Positions 1-6,476 are shown, counted from the stretch's first letter. The stretch: 14,755 bases of DNA from an uncultured Oscillospiraceae bacterium (GCA_900553255.1 USCI01000062.1:1-14755); one strand, 5' to 3'. A program made the numbers and translations. Notes: generated by a model not told the origin, from the sequence alone.

Positions 1-126
1 TCCTAAAACTCAATATTTTCCTACCAGGGGCTTTTTTCTCCTGTCCGTACAATATGGAGCTGTTCAAATTCTCCGGAGGGGGATAAGCGTGTCGAAAAAC
101 TGGTTGGCAGATAACAAGTTGCACAA

Positions 127-147
127 ATGCGGCGTGAGACGTCGCAT
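127..147. repeat. Inverted repeat / hairpin 1 in the left non-coding region
   Basis: ATGCGGCG (127-134) faces CGTCGCAT (140-147) across a 5-base loop. This gives eight pairs, one of them G-U. It is the first of three consecutive hairpins in the first 271 bases, which hold no convincing gene. No T-tract follows, so it is not an obvious terminator. Confidence 0.5.
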
Positions 148-162
148 CGGGAAAGCCCTCGT

Positions 163-192
163 GTGACGTTTGCCGCTTTGCGGCAAACTCAC
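163..192. repeat. Perfect inverted repeat / hairpin 2
   Basis: GTTTGCCGC (168-176) and GCGGCAAAC (180-188) are exact reverse complements around a TTT loop. With one bulged C at 167, the stem continues through GTGA (163-166) pairing with TCAC (189-192), giving 13 pairs. There is no T-tract on either side. Its compactness suggests a dispersed intergenic palindrome or a 3'-end RNA stabiliser for the leftward ATPase transcript. Both roles are inference. Confidence 0.6.
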
Positions 193-218
193 TGCGAACG
201 GTTACGCCCGCGCTCCCG

Positions 219-245
219 CCGCCTTTTGGAAAAGGCGGTCCAAAA
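219..245. repeat. Hairpin 3 with two mutually exclusive pairings
   Basis: CCGCCTTTT (219-227) pairs with AAAAGGCGG (230-238) around GG. An alternative helix pairs TTTTGGA (224-230) with TCCAAAA (239-245), and the two share bases so they cannot form together. The element lies 27 bases beyond the stop codon of the leftward ATPase gene and could belong to its 3' end. A classic U-tract is missing, so calling it a terminator would be weak. Confidence 0.45.
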
Positions 246-271
246 CGTATTATAAAACCGTTTTTTCGGGA

Positions 272-2977
272 TTATGCTTTTTCTTCCGGGGGTTCTTTTG
301 TCTGCTCATCCGCGGCTTCCTGTGCGGGCGGTGTTTTCCGGCTGCGGCGCACCAGCGCGGCAATTCCCTTATACACCTCCATCACCACGAGCGGCGTGAT
401 GGCCAGGCCGGCGACGATCAGCCACTGCGTGGCGTTCATCGCGGATACGCCGAATATCGGCGCGAGGAAGGGGAGCAGCAGCACCGCGAGCATCAGCAGC
501 AGCGATCCGGCGAACGCGCCGAGCATATATTTATTCGAGAAAAAGCCCACCCTGAACAGCGAATGGGAGGAGCGCACATTGAACGCATGAACCAGCTGGC
601 CGATGGCCAGGGTGGCAACCGCCATCGATTCGCCCAGAGGAATATTCAGCGCGCCGCCGTCGAGCGTAAACACGCGGGAGCCGATAAAATAGGCGATCAG
701 GGTCAGCAGGCCGATCATAGCGCCCTGCCAGATGGCGGAAATGCCCAGCCCATGCGCAAAAATGCTTTCGTTTTTAGCGCGCGGCGCACGGGTCATGACA
801 TCCTTTTCCACCGGCTCCATGCCCAGTGCGAGTGCCGGCAGGCCGTCGGTGACCAGGTTGATCCACAGCAGTTGGATTGGCAGCAGGGGCGTCTCCCGCC
901 ACAGCAGCATGGCGAGGAACACCGTCAGGATCTCGCCGAGGTTGCAGGACAGCAGGAAATGCACCGATTTCCGGATGTTGTCGTAGATGCCGCGCCCCTC
1001 GCGCACCGCGGTGACGATGGTGGCAAAATTGTCGTCGGTCAGAGTCATGTCCGCCGCGCCCTTCGCCACATCGGTGCCGGTGATGCCCATGGCGCAGCCG
1101 ATATCCGCCGCCTTGAGAGCAGGGGCATCGTTGACCCCGTCGCCGGTCATGGCGACGATCTCCCCGGCGCGCTGCCAGGCTTTGACGATGCGGATTTTAT
1201 CGGTAGGCGACACCCGCGCGTACACACGGTAGCGGCGGATGTTTTCGAACAGCTCGTCATCCGACAGCTCCGCCAGCTGTGCGCCGGTGATCGCCTCACT
1301 GTCATTGTGCAGGATCCCCAGCCGGCGCGCAATCGCTGAAGCGGTTACCACGTGGTCGCCGGTGATCATGATGGTGCGTATGCCGGCGGCGTCGCACTCG
1401 CGGATCGCATCCGCCGCTTCCTGCCGCGGCGGGTCGATCATGCCCACCAGGCCGGCGAAGGTCAGGCCGTTTTCCAGTTCCTCTGAACGGTATTCCACCG
1501 GAAGCTGGTCGATATACTTATACGCGACCGCGAGCACCCGCAGCGCGTCGCGGCCCATTTCCTCGTTGGCCTTTGCGGCGGCTTCGAGATCCCCGCTGAC
1601 GCAGCGGGCGAACAGCACGTCCGGCGCACCCTTGACCACCACCACCATATGATCCTCGATCCAGTGGATGGTGGTCATCAGCTTCCGGTCGGAATCAAAC
1701 GGGATTTCACCGAGGCGGGGATGGTCCTCATTGAGCTGCTCCTTGGTCATCCCGCATTTGAGCGCATAGGCGACGATTGCCGTCTCGGTGGGGTCGCCGA
1801 TATGCGTTTCCCGGCCGTCCTCGACACGCACGGTACCGTCGGTGCACAGTGCGGCGAGCTTGATGAGCGCCTTGATTCCCTCGCCCGGATGATCGTCCAG
1901 CTCCACCATATGCCCGGCGGCAAACACCCTCGTCAGGGTCATGCGGTTCTGGGTGAGGGTGCCGGTCTTATCCGAACAGATGACCGACGCGCTGCCGAGC
2001 GTTTCCACCGCCGGCAGACGACGGATGATGGCATTTTTGGCCACCATCCGCTGTACGCCGATGGCCAGCACGATGGTCACGATCGCCGGCAGGCCTTCGG
2101 GAATGGCCGCGACCGCCAGCGAGATCGCGGTCATAAACATATCCAGCAGCGGCAGGCCGTCGATAAGACCCACGATAAAGATGACCGCGCAGATGCCCAG
2201 CGCCAGGAAGCCGAGGTATTTGCCCAGCTGCGCGAGCTTCTGCTGCAGCGGCGTGGCACCCTCCTCTTCGCTTTCCAGCATGGCGGCAATCTTGCCCATT
2301 TCGGTGTTCATGCCGGTATCCACCACCACCGCCCGGGCACGTCCGTAGGTGACCGCACAGCCGGAATACGCCATATTCACCCGGTCGCCGAGCGGTGCGA
2401 TGGTATCCACCTGTGTCCCGGCGTCCTTATCCGCCGGCACCGATTCGCCGGTCAGCGAGGATTCGTCGCATTTCAGTCCCGCACTTTCGATCAGACGGCA
2501 GTCCGCCGGCACCAGGTCGCCCGCTTCCAGCTCGATGATATCGCCCGGTACGAGGTCCGCCGCCTTCACCACCGTTTTAACGCCGGTACGAACCGCTTTC
2601 GCCGTGGGGGCGCTCATATTTTTCAGTGCCGCCAGCGCCGCTTCTGCCTTGCTTTCCTGAATCACCCCCAGGATCCCGTTGACCACCACGATCACCAGGA
2701 TGACAATCGGTTCGATCCAGTCCGGTTCCCCGCCCGTCAGGGCATGGTATATGCTCAGCCCGAGCGAAACCAGCGCCGCGATGATCAGAATGATCACCAT
2801 GACATCCTTCATCTGGTCAAAAAACCGCATAAGGAAGCTGCGCGGCGGCTTTTCCCCCAGCTTGTTGGCGCCGTACTGTTCCCGCCGGTGCTGTACGGCT
2901 TCCTCCGTCAGGCCGGTTTCCGGGTCGGTTCCCAGCTCCTGACATACCTTATCCAGCGATTCACTGTACCAGATCAT
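272..2977 (-). CDS. Cation-transporting P-type ATPase, P2A (SERCA/PMR1-like) Ca2+ pump
   Basis: This 901-residue membrane pump probably exports Ca2+ from the cytoplasm at the cost of ATP. Order of parts: N-terminal cation-ATPase domain (about 1-75); paired membrane helices (about 57-78 and 88-107); actuator domain with TGES (176-179); M3-M4 (about 255-305) with PEGLP (293-297); phosphorylation motif DKTGT with Asp336; nucleotide-binding KGAPD (449-453); hinge TGDGVNDAP (611-619); six C-terminal helices. The SERCA Ca2+ site II ligands have counterparts here: Glu294, Asn707 and Asp711. For site I, Asn679, Glu682 and Thr710 are present, but the M8 Glu908 position appears to be Gln794, so a one-ion stoichiometry is possible. 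The tail (about 880-901) is rich in Pro and Glu. The ATG at 2977 is preceded by AGGAAGG nine bases upstream. It is transcribed alone and leftward from its own promoter. Family is very secure; the ion is inferred from the motifs. Confidence 0.95.
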   Translation of the reverse strand: MIWYSESLDKVCQELGTDPETGLTEEAVQHRREQYGANKLGEKPPRSFLMRFFDQMKDVMVIILIIAALVSLGLSIYHALTGGEPDWIEPIVILVIVVVNGILGVIQESKAEAALAALKNMSAPTAKAVRTGVKTVVKAADLVPGDIIELEAGDLVPADCRLIESAGLKCDESSLTGESVPADKDAGTQVDTIAPLGDRVNMAYSGCAVTYGRARAVVVDTGMNTEMGKIAAMLESEEEGATPLQQKLAQLGKYLGFLALGICAVIFIVGLIDGLPLLDMFMTAISLAVAAIPEGLPAIVTIVLAIGVQRMVAKNAIIRRLPAVETLGSASVICSDKTGTLTQNRMTLTRVFAAGHMVELDDHPGEGIKALIKLAALCTDGTVRVEDGRETHIGDPTETAIVAYALKCGMTKEQLNEDHPRLGEIPFDSDRKLMTTIHWIEDHMVVVVKGAPDVLFARCVSGDLEAAAKANEEMGRDALRVLAVAYKYIDQLPVEYRSEELENGLTFAGLVGMIDPPRQEAADAIRECDAAGIRTIMITGDHVVTASAIARRLGILHNDSEAITGAQLAELSDDELFENIRRYRVYARVSPTDKIRIVKAWQRAGEIVAMTGDGVNDAPALKAADIGCAMGITGTDVAKGAADMTLTDDNFATIVTAVREGRGIYDNIRKSVHFLLSCNLGEILTVFLAMLLWRETPLLPIQLLWINLVTDGLPALALGMEPVEKDVMTRAPRAKNESIFAHGLGISAIWQGAMIGLLTLIAYFIGSRVFTLDGGALNIPLGESMAVATLAIGQLVHAFNVRSSHSLFRVGFFSNKYMLGAFAGSLLLMLAVLLLPFLAPIFGVSAMNATQWLIVAGLAITPLVVMEVYKGIAALVRRSRKTPPAQEAADEQTKEPPEEKA

Positions 2978-2986
2978 TATCGTATG

Positions 2987-3003
2987 CCTTCCTTTCTGAA
3001 AGG
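2987..3003 (-). promoter_or_regulatory. ATPase ribosome binding site inside a small palindrome
   Basis: On the minus strand AGGAAGG (2993-2987) sits nine bases before the ATG at 2977 and fixes that start. It overlaps a 5-bp inverted repeat, CCTTT/AAAGG with a 3-base loop (2991-3003), which could partly hide the site in the roughly 45-base leader. The stem is short, so a regulatory role is only a suggestion. Confidence 0.55.
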
Positions 3004-3027
3004 GGATATTTTCCGCATATCTTCCTT

Positions 3028-3056
3028 AGTATAACAAAAGCGGAAAAGAAAAGCAA
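3028..3056 (-). promoter_or_regulatory. Sigma-A-type promoter of the Ca2+ ATPase gene
   Basis: Read leftward, TTGCTT (3056-3051) is followed after exactly 17 bases by TATACT (3033-3028). This is a good match to the vegetative consensus. Transcription would start near 3021, giving a leader of about 45 bases. That is too short for a known class of metal-sensing riboswitch. Confidence 0.75.
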
Positions 3057-3106
3057 AAAATTTATAGGGAAAATTTTATACAATTTATATGTGTACGCGA
3101 AAAAAG

Positions 3107-3117
3107 TATGCTATAAT
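3107..3117 (+). promoter_or_regulatory. Extended -10 promoter of the nucleoside phosphorylase gene
   Basis: TATGCTATAAT carries a perfect TATAAT (3112-3117) preceded by TGC, the extended -10 element. At 17-base spacing the -35 region (ATGTGT) is poor, as is common when the extended -10 compensates. The start point would be near 3124, about 30 bases before the gene. Upstream is AT-rich (3051-3090). The same 11 bases recur at the ruv promoter (5184-5194). Confidence 0.75.
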
Positions 3118-3156
3118 GAGAAAAGGCAATCGGAATAGAAGGGGGCGGTACGGTTG

Positions 3157-3924
3157 ATGAATTTCAATGCGGAAAAAATGTACCATATCGGGCTGACGCC
3201 TGACCAGGGAGCCCGGTATGCCCTGATGACCGGCGATCCCGGCCGTGTGGAGAGCATTGCCGAGCGGCTCGATGATCCGGTTTTTACCGCCGGCAACCGG
3301 GAATACCGCAGCTTTACCGGATTCCTCGAGGGGGAGCGGGTGCTGGTGATCTCCCACGGAATCGGCGGGCCGTCCACCGCCATTTGCGCGGAGGAGCTGT
3401 ACCGCTGTGGTGTGCGCACGATGATCCGCATCGGCACCTGCGGCGGTATGGCGCTGGATGTGGTCGGCGGCGATGTGGTGGTGGCTACCGCCGCCATCCG
3501 TGCGGAGGGGACATCGCGGGAATATCTGCCGGTCGAGTTTCCGGCGGTTGCCGATCTGGAAGTGACCGCCGCGCTCGTGCGCGCCGCCCGGTCGGCCGGA
3601 CGGCGGGTACACGCCGGGGTGGTGCACTGCAAGGATTCCTTTTACGGCCAGCATTCCCCGGAGGATTCCCCGGTTTCGTATGCGCTGCTCAACCGCTGGC
3701 AGGCGTGGCTGAAGGGCGGCTGCCTGGCTTCCGAGATGGAGTCTGCGGCGCTGTATATCGTGGGCGCATCGCTGGGATTCCGTGCGGGCTGCGTGCTGGA
3801 AGCGGTCTGGAACCAGGAACGCGAAAAGGCCGGTATGCCCAACCCGCGGGCTGCAGAAGGCGCTGCAGCGGCGGCGGACACCGCCGTGGAGGCGCTGCGG
3901 CTGCTCATCCGGGAGGACAAATAG
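3157..3924 (+). CDS. Nucleoside phosphorylase, uridine phosphorylase type (PNP_UDP_1 family)
   Basis: A 255-residue cytosolic enzyme predicted to split a nucleoside with phosphate into free base and ribose-1-phosphate (pyrimidine salvage). Visible family motifs: GDP-GR (about 27-30), the glycine-rich HGIGGPST (about 67-74), phosphate-binding RIGTCGG (about 91-97) and the ribose-binding EMES (about 193-196). EFPAVAD also matches the E. coli Udp region, and the length matches Udp (253 aa). An oddity: E. coli Udp recognises uracil through a Gln and an Arg in GQER, whereas here the sequence is GQHS (about 164-167), keeping Gln but lacking the Arg. Exact substrate is therefore uncertain. Start: ATG 3157 lies 11 bases after AGGGGG; a TTG at 3154 with 8-base spacing is an equally possible start and adds one residue. 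It has its own extended -10 promoter. Confidence 0.9.
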   Translation: MNFNAEKMYHIGLTPDQGARYALMTGDPGRVESIAERLDDPVFTAGNREYRSFTGFLEGERVLVISHGIGGPSTAICAEELYRCGVRTMIRIGTCGGMALDVVGGDVVVATAAIRAEGTSREYLPVEFPAVADLEVTAALVRAARSAGRRVHAGVVHCKDSFYGQHSPEDSPVSYALLNRWQAWLKGGCLASEMESAALYIVGASLGFRAGCVLEAVWNQEREKAGMPNPRAAEGAAAAADTAVEALRLLIREDK

Positions 3925-4038
3925 GCTGCGCCGCGGGAGCGGGCCAAGGGAATGGAACCGCGTGCAGGTGGATAATACAGAAAAGCAAGGCAGGGAAGGG
4001 TTTGACATAAGGCAACTTTAAAATAAGGAATTGAAGAT

Positions 4039-4944
4039 ATGAGGAGAAAAGGCAGGGGGCAAAAAGAACATAGACGCGGCAGGCTGCGGCCATGCGGCTG
4101 TCTGGCGCTGATTGCGGCGGCGGCAATACTGGCCGGATGCCGTACCGTCGGCGGCATAGCGGGAGAAACCAGCTATGCCGTGGAGTATGGGATCACAGCC
4201 TCCGTTGCGGAGCCGTCACGGACGGGGACGACGGCCGAAAGCAGGGTGGAGCCGGAGGTCACGCAGCCGGACAAGGATCCCTATACGTCGGTGCAGACAA
4301 CCACGTCACCGGTGCGCGGCACATGGAGCCGGACGAGCGAAAGCACAGCGGAGGTAGAGCCGCTGCTGCAGAACCCGGAGCTGCCCAGCGGCTGCGAAAC
4401 CACGGCGGCGACCATGCTGCTTGAGGCGTACGGATACCCGGTCAGCATGGTCGGGCTGGCGGCGGCGATTCCCAAAGCTGCTCTGGAATACCGGGACGGG
4501 AGAGCCTATGCGCCGCATCCGAGCGAGGCGTTTGTCGGAGACCCGTTTTCCGAAGCCGGATCCGGCATTTTTCCCGGCGCGCTTGAGGAGACGCTTCAGG
4601 ACTGTATCGACGAGGCCGGCGGGCCGCATACGGTCCGGGTGTATGAAGGGACCTCCGAAAGCGAGATCCTGGCCGTGGTGGACAGCGGGCATCCGCTGTG
4701 CGTATGGTCCACGATGTGGATGGAGGAAATTGTCCCCATGCCGGGCTGGTATATCAAACGCGACGGGATATATACGGACGAATATTTTCCGTGGCCGGGC
4801 AACGAGCACTGCTATGTGCTGGTGGGATACGACGACACCTATGTGACGGTGTGCGACCCGCTGCGCGGAAAGGTCCGCTACAACCGCGACCGCTTTTTCC
4901 GGCTGTTTGATGAGCTGGGGGGATATGCTCTGCGGCTGGAGTGA
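4039..4944 (+). CDS. Lipoprotein with C39-like cysteine peptidase domain
   Basis: A 301-residue predicted surface lipoprotein. A basic N-terminus (about 1-18) leads into a hydrophobic stretch ending in the lipobox LAGC, with Cys34 as the lipidation site. A Ser/Thr/Glu-rich, low-complexity linker (about 40-105) follows. The C-terminal half (about 110-300) fits the C39-like papain fold (Peptidase_C39_2, YvpB-like). The putative nucleophile Cys119 is in PELPSGCETT, the His is His257 in NEHCYVLVGYDD, and Asp273 is in VCDPL. The catalytic triad thus looks intact. No ABC exporter or double-glycine leader peptide is nearby, so it is not a bacteriocin-processing C39 transporter; the substrate is unknown. 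The start ATG has AAGGAA eight bases upstream. It follows the phosphorylase gene by 114 bases and ends before the terminator at 5060-5093; whether the two genes share a transcript is not clear. Confidence 0.85.
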   Translation: MRRKGRGQKEHRRGRLRPCGCLALIAAAAILAGCRTVGGIAGETSYAVEYGITASVAEPSRTGTTAESRVEPEVTQPDKDPYTSVQTTTSPVRGTWSRTSESTAEVEPLLQNPELPSGCETTAATMLLEAYGYPVSMVGLAAAIPKAALEYRDGRAYAPHPSEAFVGDPFSEAGSGIFPGALEETLQDCIDEAGGPHTVRVYEGTSESEILAVVDSGHPLCVWSTMWMEEIVPMPGWYIKRDGIYTDEYFPWPGNEHCYVLVGYDDTYVTVCDPLRGKVRYNRDRFFRLFDELGGYALRLE

Positions 4945-5006
4945 CCGGGCAGATTTTCCGGTGAGGTGTACGACGCGATACGAGGGTCACAGTAAACGAA
5001 GAAAAA

Positions 5007-5057
5007 CAGCACAGGAGTGCTGTGGGGCAGAGAATTTCCGGTTTTCCTGTGCAGGAA
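5007..5057 (+). repeat. Competing hairpins in the 3' untranslated region of the C39 gene
   Basis: CAGCAC (5007-5012) pairs with GTGCTG (5017-5022) around AGGA. Alternatively GCACAGGA (5009-5016) pairs perfectly with TCCTGTGC (5045-5052), destroying the first helix. A third small stem is TTCCT/AGGAA (5044-5048 and 5053-5057). All lie just before the terminator. The arrangement resembles a switchable leader, but no gene directly follows, so its role is unknown. Confidence 0.4.
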
Positions 5058-5059
5058 TG

Positions 5060-5093
5060 GGCGGCCGCCGTCTTACGATGCGGCCGCCTTTTT
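5060..5093 (+). terminator. Strong Rho-independent terminator
   Basis: GGCGGCCGC (5060-5068) pairs perfectly with GCGGCCGCC (5080-5088), nine bases all G-C, and five Ts follow at once (5089-5093). The loop has a further small CGT/ACG stem. It closes the phosphorylase/C39 segment and separates it from the ruv promoter 73 bases downstream. The 320 bases between the C39 stop and ruvC hold only this, the hairpins at 5007-5057 and the ruv promoter and leader; no gene is seen. Confidence 0.9.
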
Positions 5094-5165
5094 GTCCGGG
5101 ATACGGTAACGTGTAGCTGCAAACGGGGAACTTTTGTATGAACGGGAGAGCATGAAAACAAAATA

Positions 5166-5194
5166 TTGCTGCCGGGAGGAGAATATGCTATAAT
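5166..5194 (+). promoter_or_regulatory. Promoter of the ruvCAB gene cluster
   Basis: TTGCTG (5166-5171), a 17-base spacer and TATAAT (5189-5194) with an upstream TGC (5186-5188) make a near-ideal sigma-A promoter with extended -10. Transcription would start around 5201, leaving a leader of about 64 bases before ruvC. No SOS operator is evident around it: I see no clear Bacillus-type LexA box (GAAC-N4-GTTC form) at this promoter. Confidence 0.85.
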
Positions 5195-5264
5195 AAAACG
5201 TAAAACTGCCGGCGGGCCGGGTTATCCCGGTTTTGGGCGGCAGGCAGGGAGGAGCGGGCGCGTT

Positions 5265-5771
5265 TTGATCATTTTCGGCATCGACCCCGGCTATGCCATT
5301 GTGGGCTGGGGATGCCTGCGCTATGAGCGTGCGCGGTTCACTCCGCTGGATTTCGGCGCGGTGCTGACCCGTGCGCACGAGGATTTTTCGCTGCGGCTCG
5401 AGCAGATTTACGACGAGCTGACGGTGCTGCTCGCCCGGTACAGGCCGGATGCGCTTGCGGTGGAAAAGCTGTATTTCAAAAACAACCAGAAGACGGTCAT
5501 CGATGTGGCGGAGGCGCGCGGGGTAATCCTGCTGGCTGCCCGCAAGGCGGGCGTGCCGCTGTTTGAATACACGCCGCTGCAGGTCAAAAGCGCGGTCACC
5601 GGCTACGGCCGGGCCGAAAAGCCGCAGGTGATGGAAATGACCCGCCGGCTGCTGCGCCTCAAGGAGGTGCCCAAGCCGGACGATACCGCCGACGCGCTGG
5701 CGATCGCTATCTGCCACGGGCAGATGGGCGGCACCGCGCTTAAGCGCAGTATCGTGCAAAAGACGATTTAG
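5265..5771 (+). CDS. ruvC: Holliday junction resolvase RuvC
   Basis: RuvC is a dimeric Mg2+-dependent endonuclease that makes paired nicks across Holliday junctions brought to it by RuvAB. With a TTG start at 5265 the protein has 168 residues, close to E. coli RuvC (173), and begins MIIFGIDPG. The RNase H-fold catalytic acids are all visible: Asp7, Glu67 in VEKLYF, and Asp140/Asp143 in DDTADALAIA. The TTG start is preferred because AGGGAGGAG (5246-5254) lies ten bases upstream, and because extending the frame leftward to another TTG at 5166 would put the start inside the promoter and add 33 unrelated residues. It is the first gene of the cluster, followed 102 bases later by ruvA. Confidence 0.95.
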   Translation: MIIFGIDPGYAIVGWGCLRYERARFTPLDFGAVLTRAHEDFSLRLEQIYDELTVLLARYRPDALAVEKLYFKNNQKTVIDVAEARGVILLAARKAGVPLFEYTPLQVKSAVTGYGRAEKPQVMEMTRRLLRLKEVPKPDDTADALAIAICHGQMGGTALKRSIVQKTI

Positions 5772-5772
5772 G

Positions 5773-5852
5773 TTTTGCTGCGGCCGGCCCAGGGGTTGTC
5801 GGTGCCGCTGGAAGCAAAAGGATAAGGCCGGCCGCCGGTCTGCGGTACGGCC
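5773..5852 (+). repeat. Nested inverted repeats between ruvC and ruvA
   Basis: TTTTGCT (5773-5779) is the exact complement of AGCAAAA (5813-5819). The adjoining GCGGCCGGCC (5780-5789) exactly complements GGCCGGCCGC (5826-5835). The two pairs interleave, so together they would form a pseudoknot. A competing local hairpin is GGCCGCCG (5830-5837) with CGG-TA-CGGCC (5843-5852). Any of these lies just upstream of the ruvA ribosome binding site. Confidence 0.45.
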
Positions 5853-5857
5853 TCAAC

Positions 5858-5865
5858 AAAGGAGG
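5858..5865 (+). promoter_or_regulatory. Ribosome binding site of ruvA
   Basis: AAAGGAGG ends eight bases before the ATG at 5874 and is near-perfect for the 16S tail. Its GAGG (5862-5865) can pair with CCTC (5851-5854), a four-base stem that could partly mask it. Confidence 0.75.
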
Positions 5866-5873
5866 ATACGGCC

Positions 5874-6476
5874 ATGCTGTACAGTGTCCGCGGAACGCTG
5901 ATTCATATGGAGCCGCGGGTGGCGGTGGTGGAATGCGGGGGCGTGGGCTTCCGGTGCCATATCACGATGAATACCGCACGCGAGCTGCCGAAGGTGGGGG
6001 ACGAGGCCACCCTGTACACGATTATGTCGGTGCGGGAGGACGCAATCGAGCTGTTCGGCTTTGCCGACCAGGCCGAACTCGAGTGCTTCAGGCAGTTGAC
6101 CTCCATTTCCGGCGTCGGGCCGAAGGCCGCGATCGCGGTGCTGTCCGAGCTGTCGCCCGAAAAGGTGGCGCTGGCGGCCGCAGCGGGTGATTACAAGACC
6201 CTCACCCGCGCACAGGGGGTCGGGCCGAAGCTCGCGCAGCGTATCGTGCTCGAGCTCAAGGACAAGGTCGGCAAGCTGCAGACTTCCGCCGATTTCAGCG
6301 TGGTCCAGGCGGGACCGGTATCCGCGTCCGGAAATGCCGCGCAGGCGGTGGACGCGCTGGCGGTGCTCGGCTTCACGCCGGGCGAGGCGAGCGCGGCAGT
6401 CGGCCGGCTGGACAGCAGCCTGCCGGTGGAAACGCTGGTGCGCGAGGCGCTCAGGGCGATGGCAAAAAAAGGATAG
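5874..6476 (+). CDS. ruvA: Holliday junction branch migration complex subunit RuvA
   Basis: RuvA tetramers clamp the four-way junction and load RuvB hexamers on opposite arms. The 200 residues match the family length (E. coli 203). Domain I (about 1-62) is the OB fold, with the acidic pin residues Glu55-Asp56 in VREDAIELFGF that separate strands at the crossover. Domain II holds two helix-hairpin-helix motifs, each with GVGPK (80-84 and 115-119). After a flexible linker (about 138-155), domain III (about 156-198) is the small three-helix piece that contacts RuvB. All parts are present and nothing is truncated. The start is fixed by the strong AAAGGAGG upstream. Confidence 0.97.
   Translation: MLYSVRGTLIHMEPRVAVVECGGVGFRCHITMNTARELPKVGDEATLYTIMSVREDAIELFGFADQAELECFRQLTSISGVGPKAAIAVLSELSPEKVALAAAAGDYKTLTRAQGVGPKLAQRIVLELKDKVGKLQTSADFSVVQAGPVSASGNAAQAVDALAVLGFTPGEASAAVGRLDSSLPVETLVREALRAMAKKG

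Noticed and set aside
1649..3034. Long plus-strand reading frames opposite the ATPase gene (170-1339 and 1649-3034).
   Set aside because: Their products are rich in His, Arg, Gln and Asp with no recognisable domain, and they lie fully antisense to a well-supported gene. In GC-rich DNA such frames are expected shadows.
2978..3153. A metal-sensing riboswitch in front of the ATPase gene.
   Set aside because: The promoter position leaves a leader of only about 45 bases, too short for the known Mn2+ or Ni/Co riboswitch classes, and no conserved core is visible.
4002..4030. A perfect TTGACA (4002-4007) before the C39 gene, suggesting a promoter.
   Set aside because: No acceptable -10 lies 16-18 bases downstream. 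TAAAAT (4019-4024) is only 11 bases away, and proper spacing falls on the ribosome binding site.
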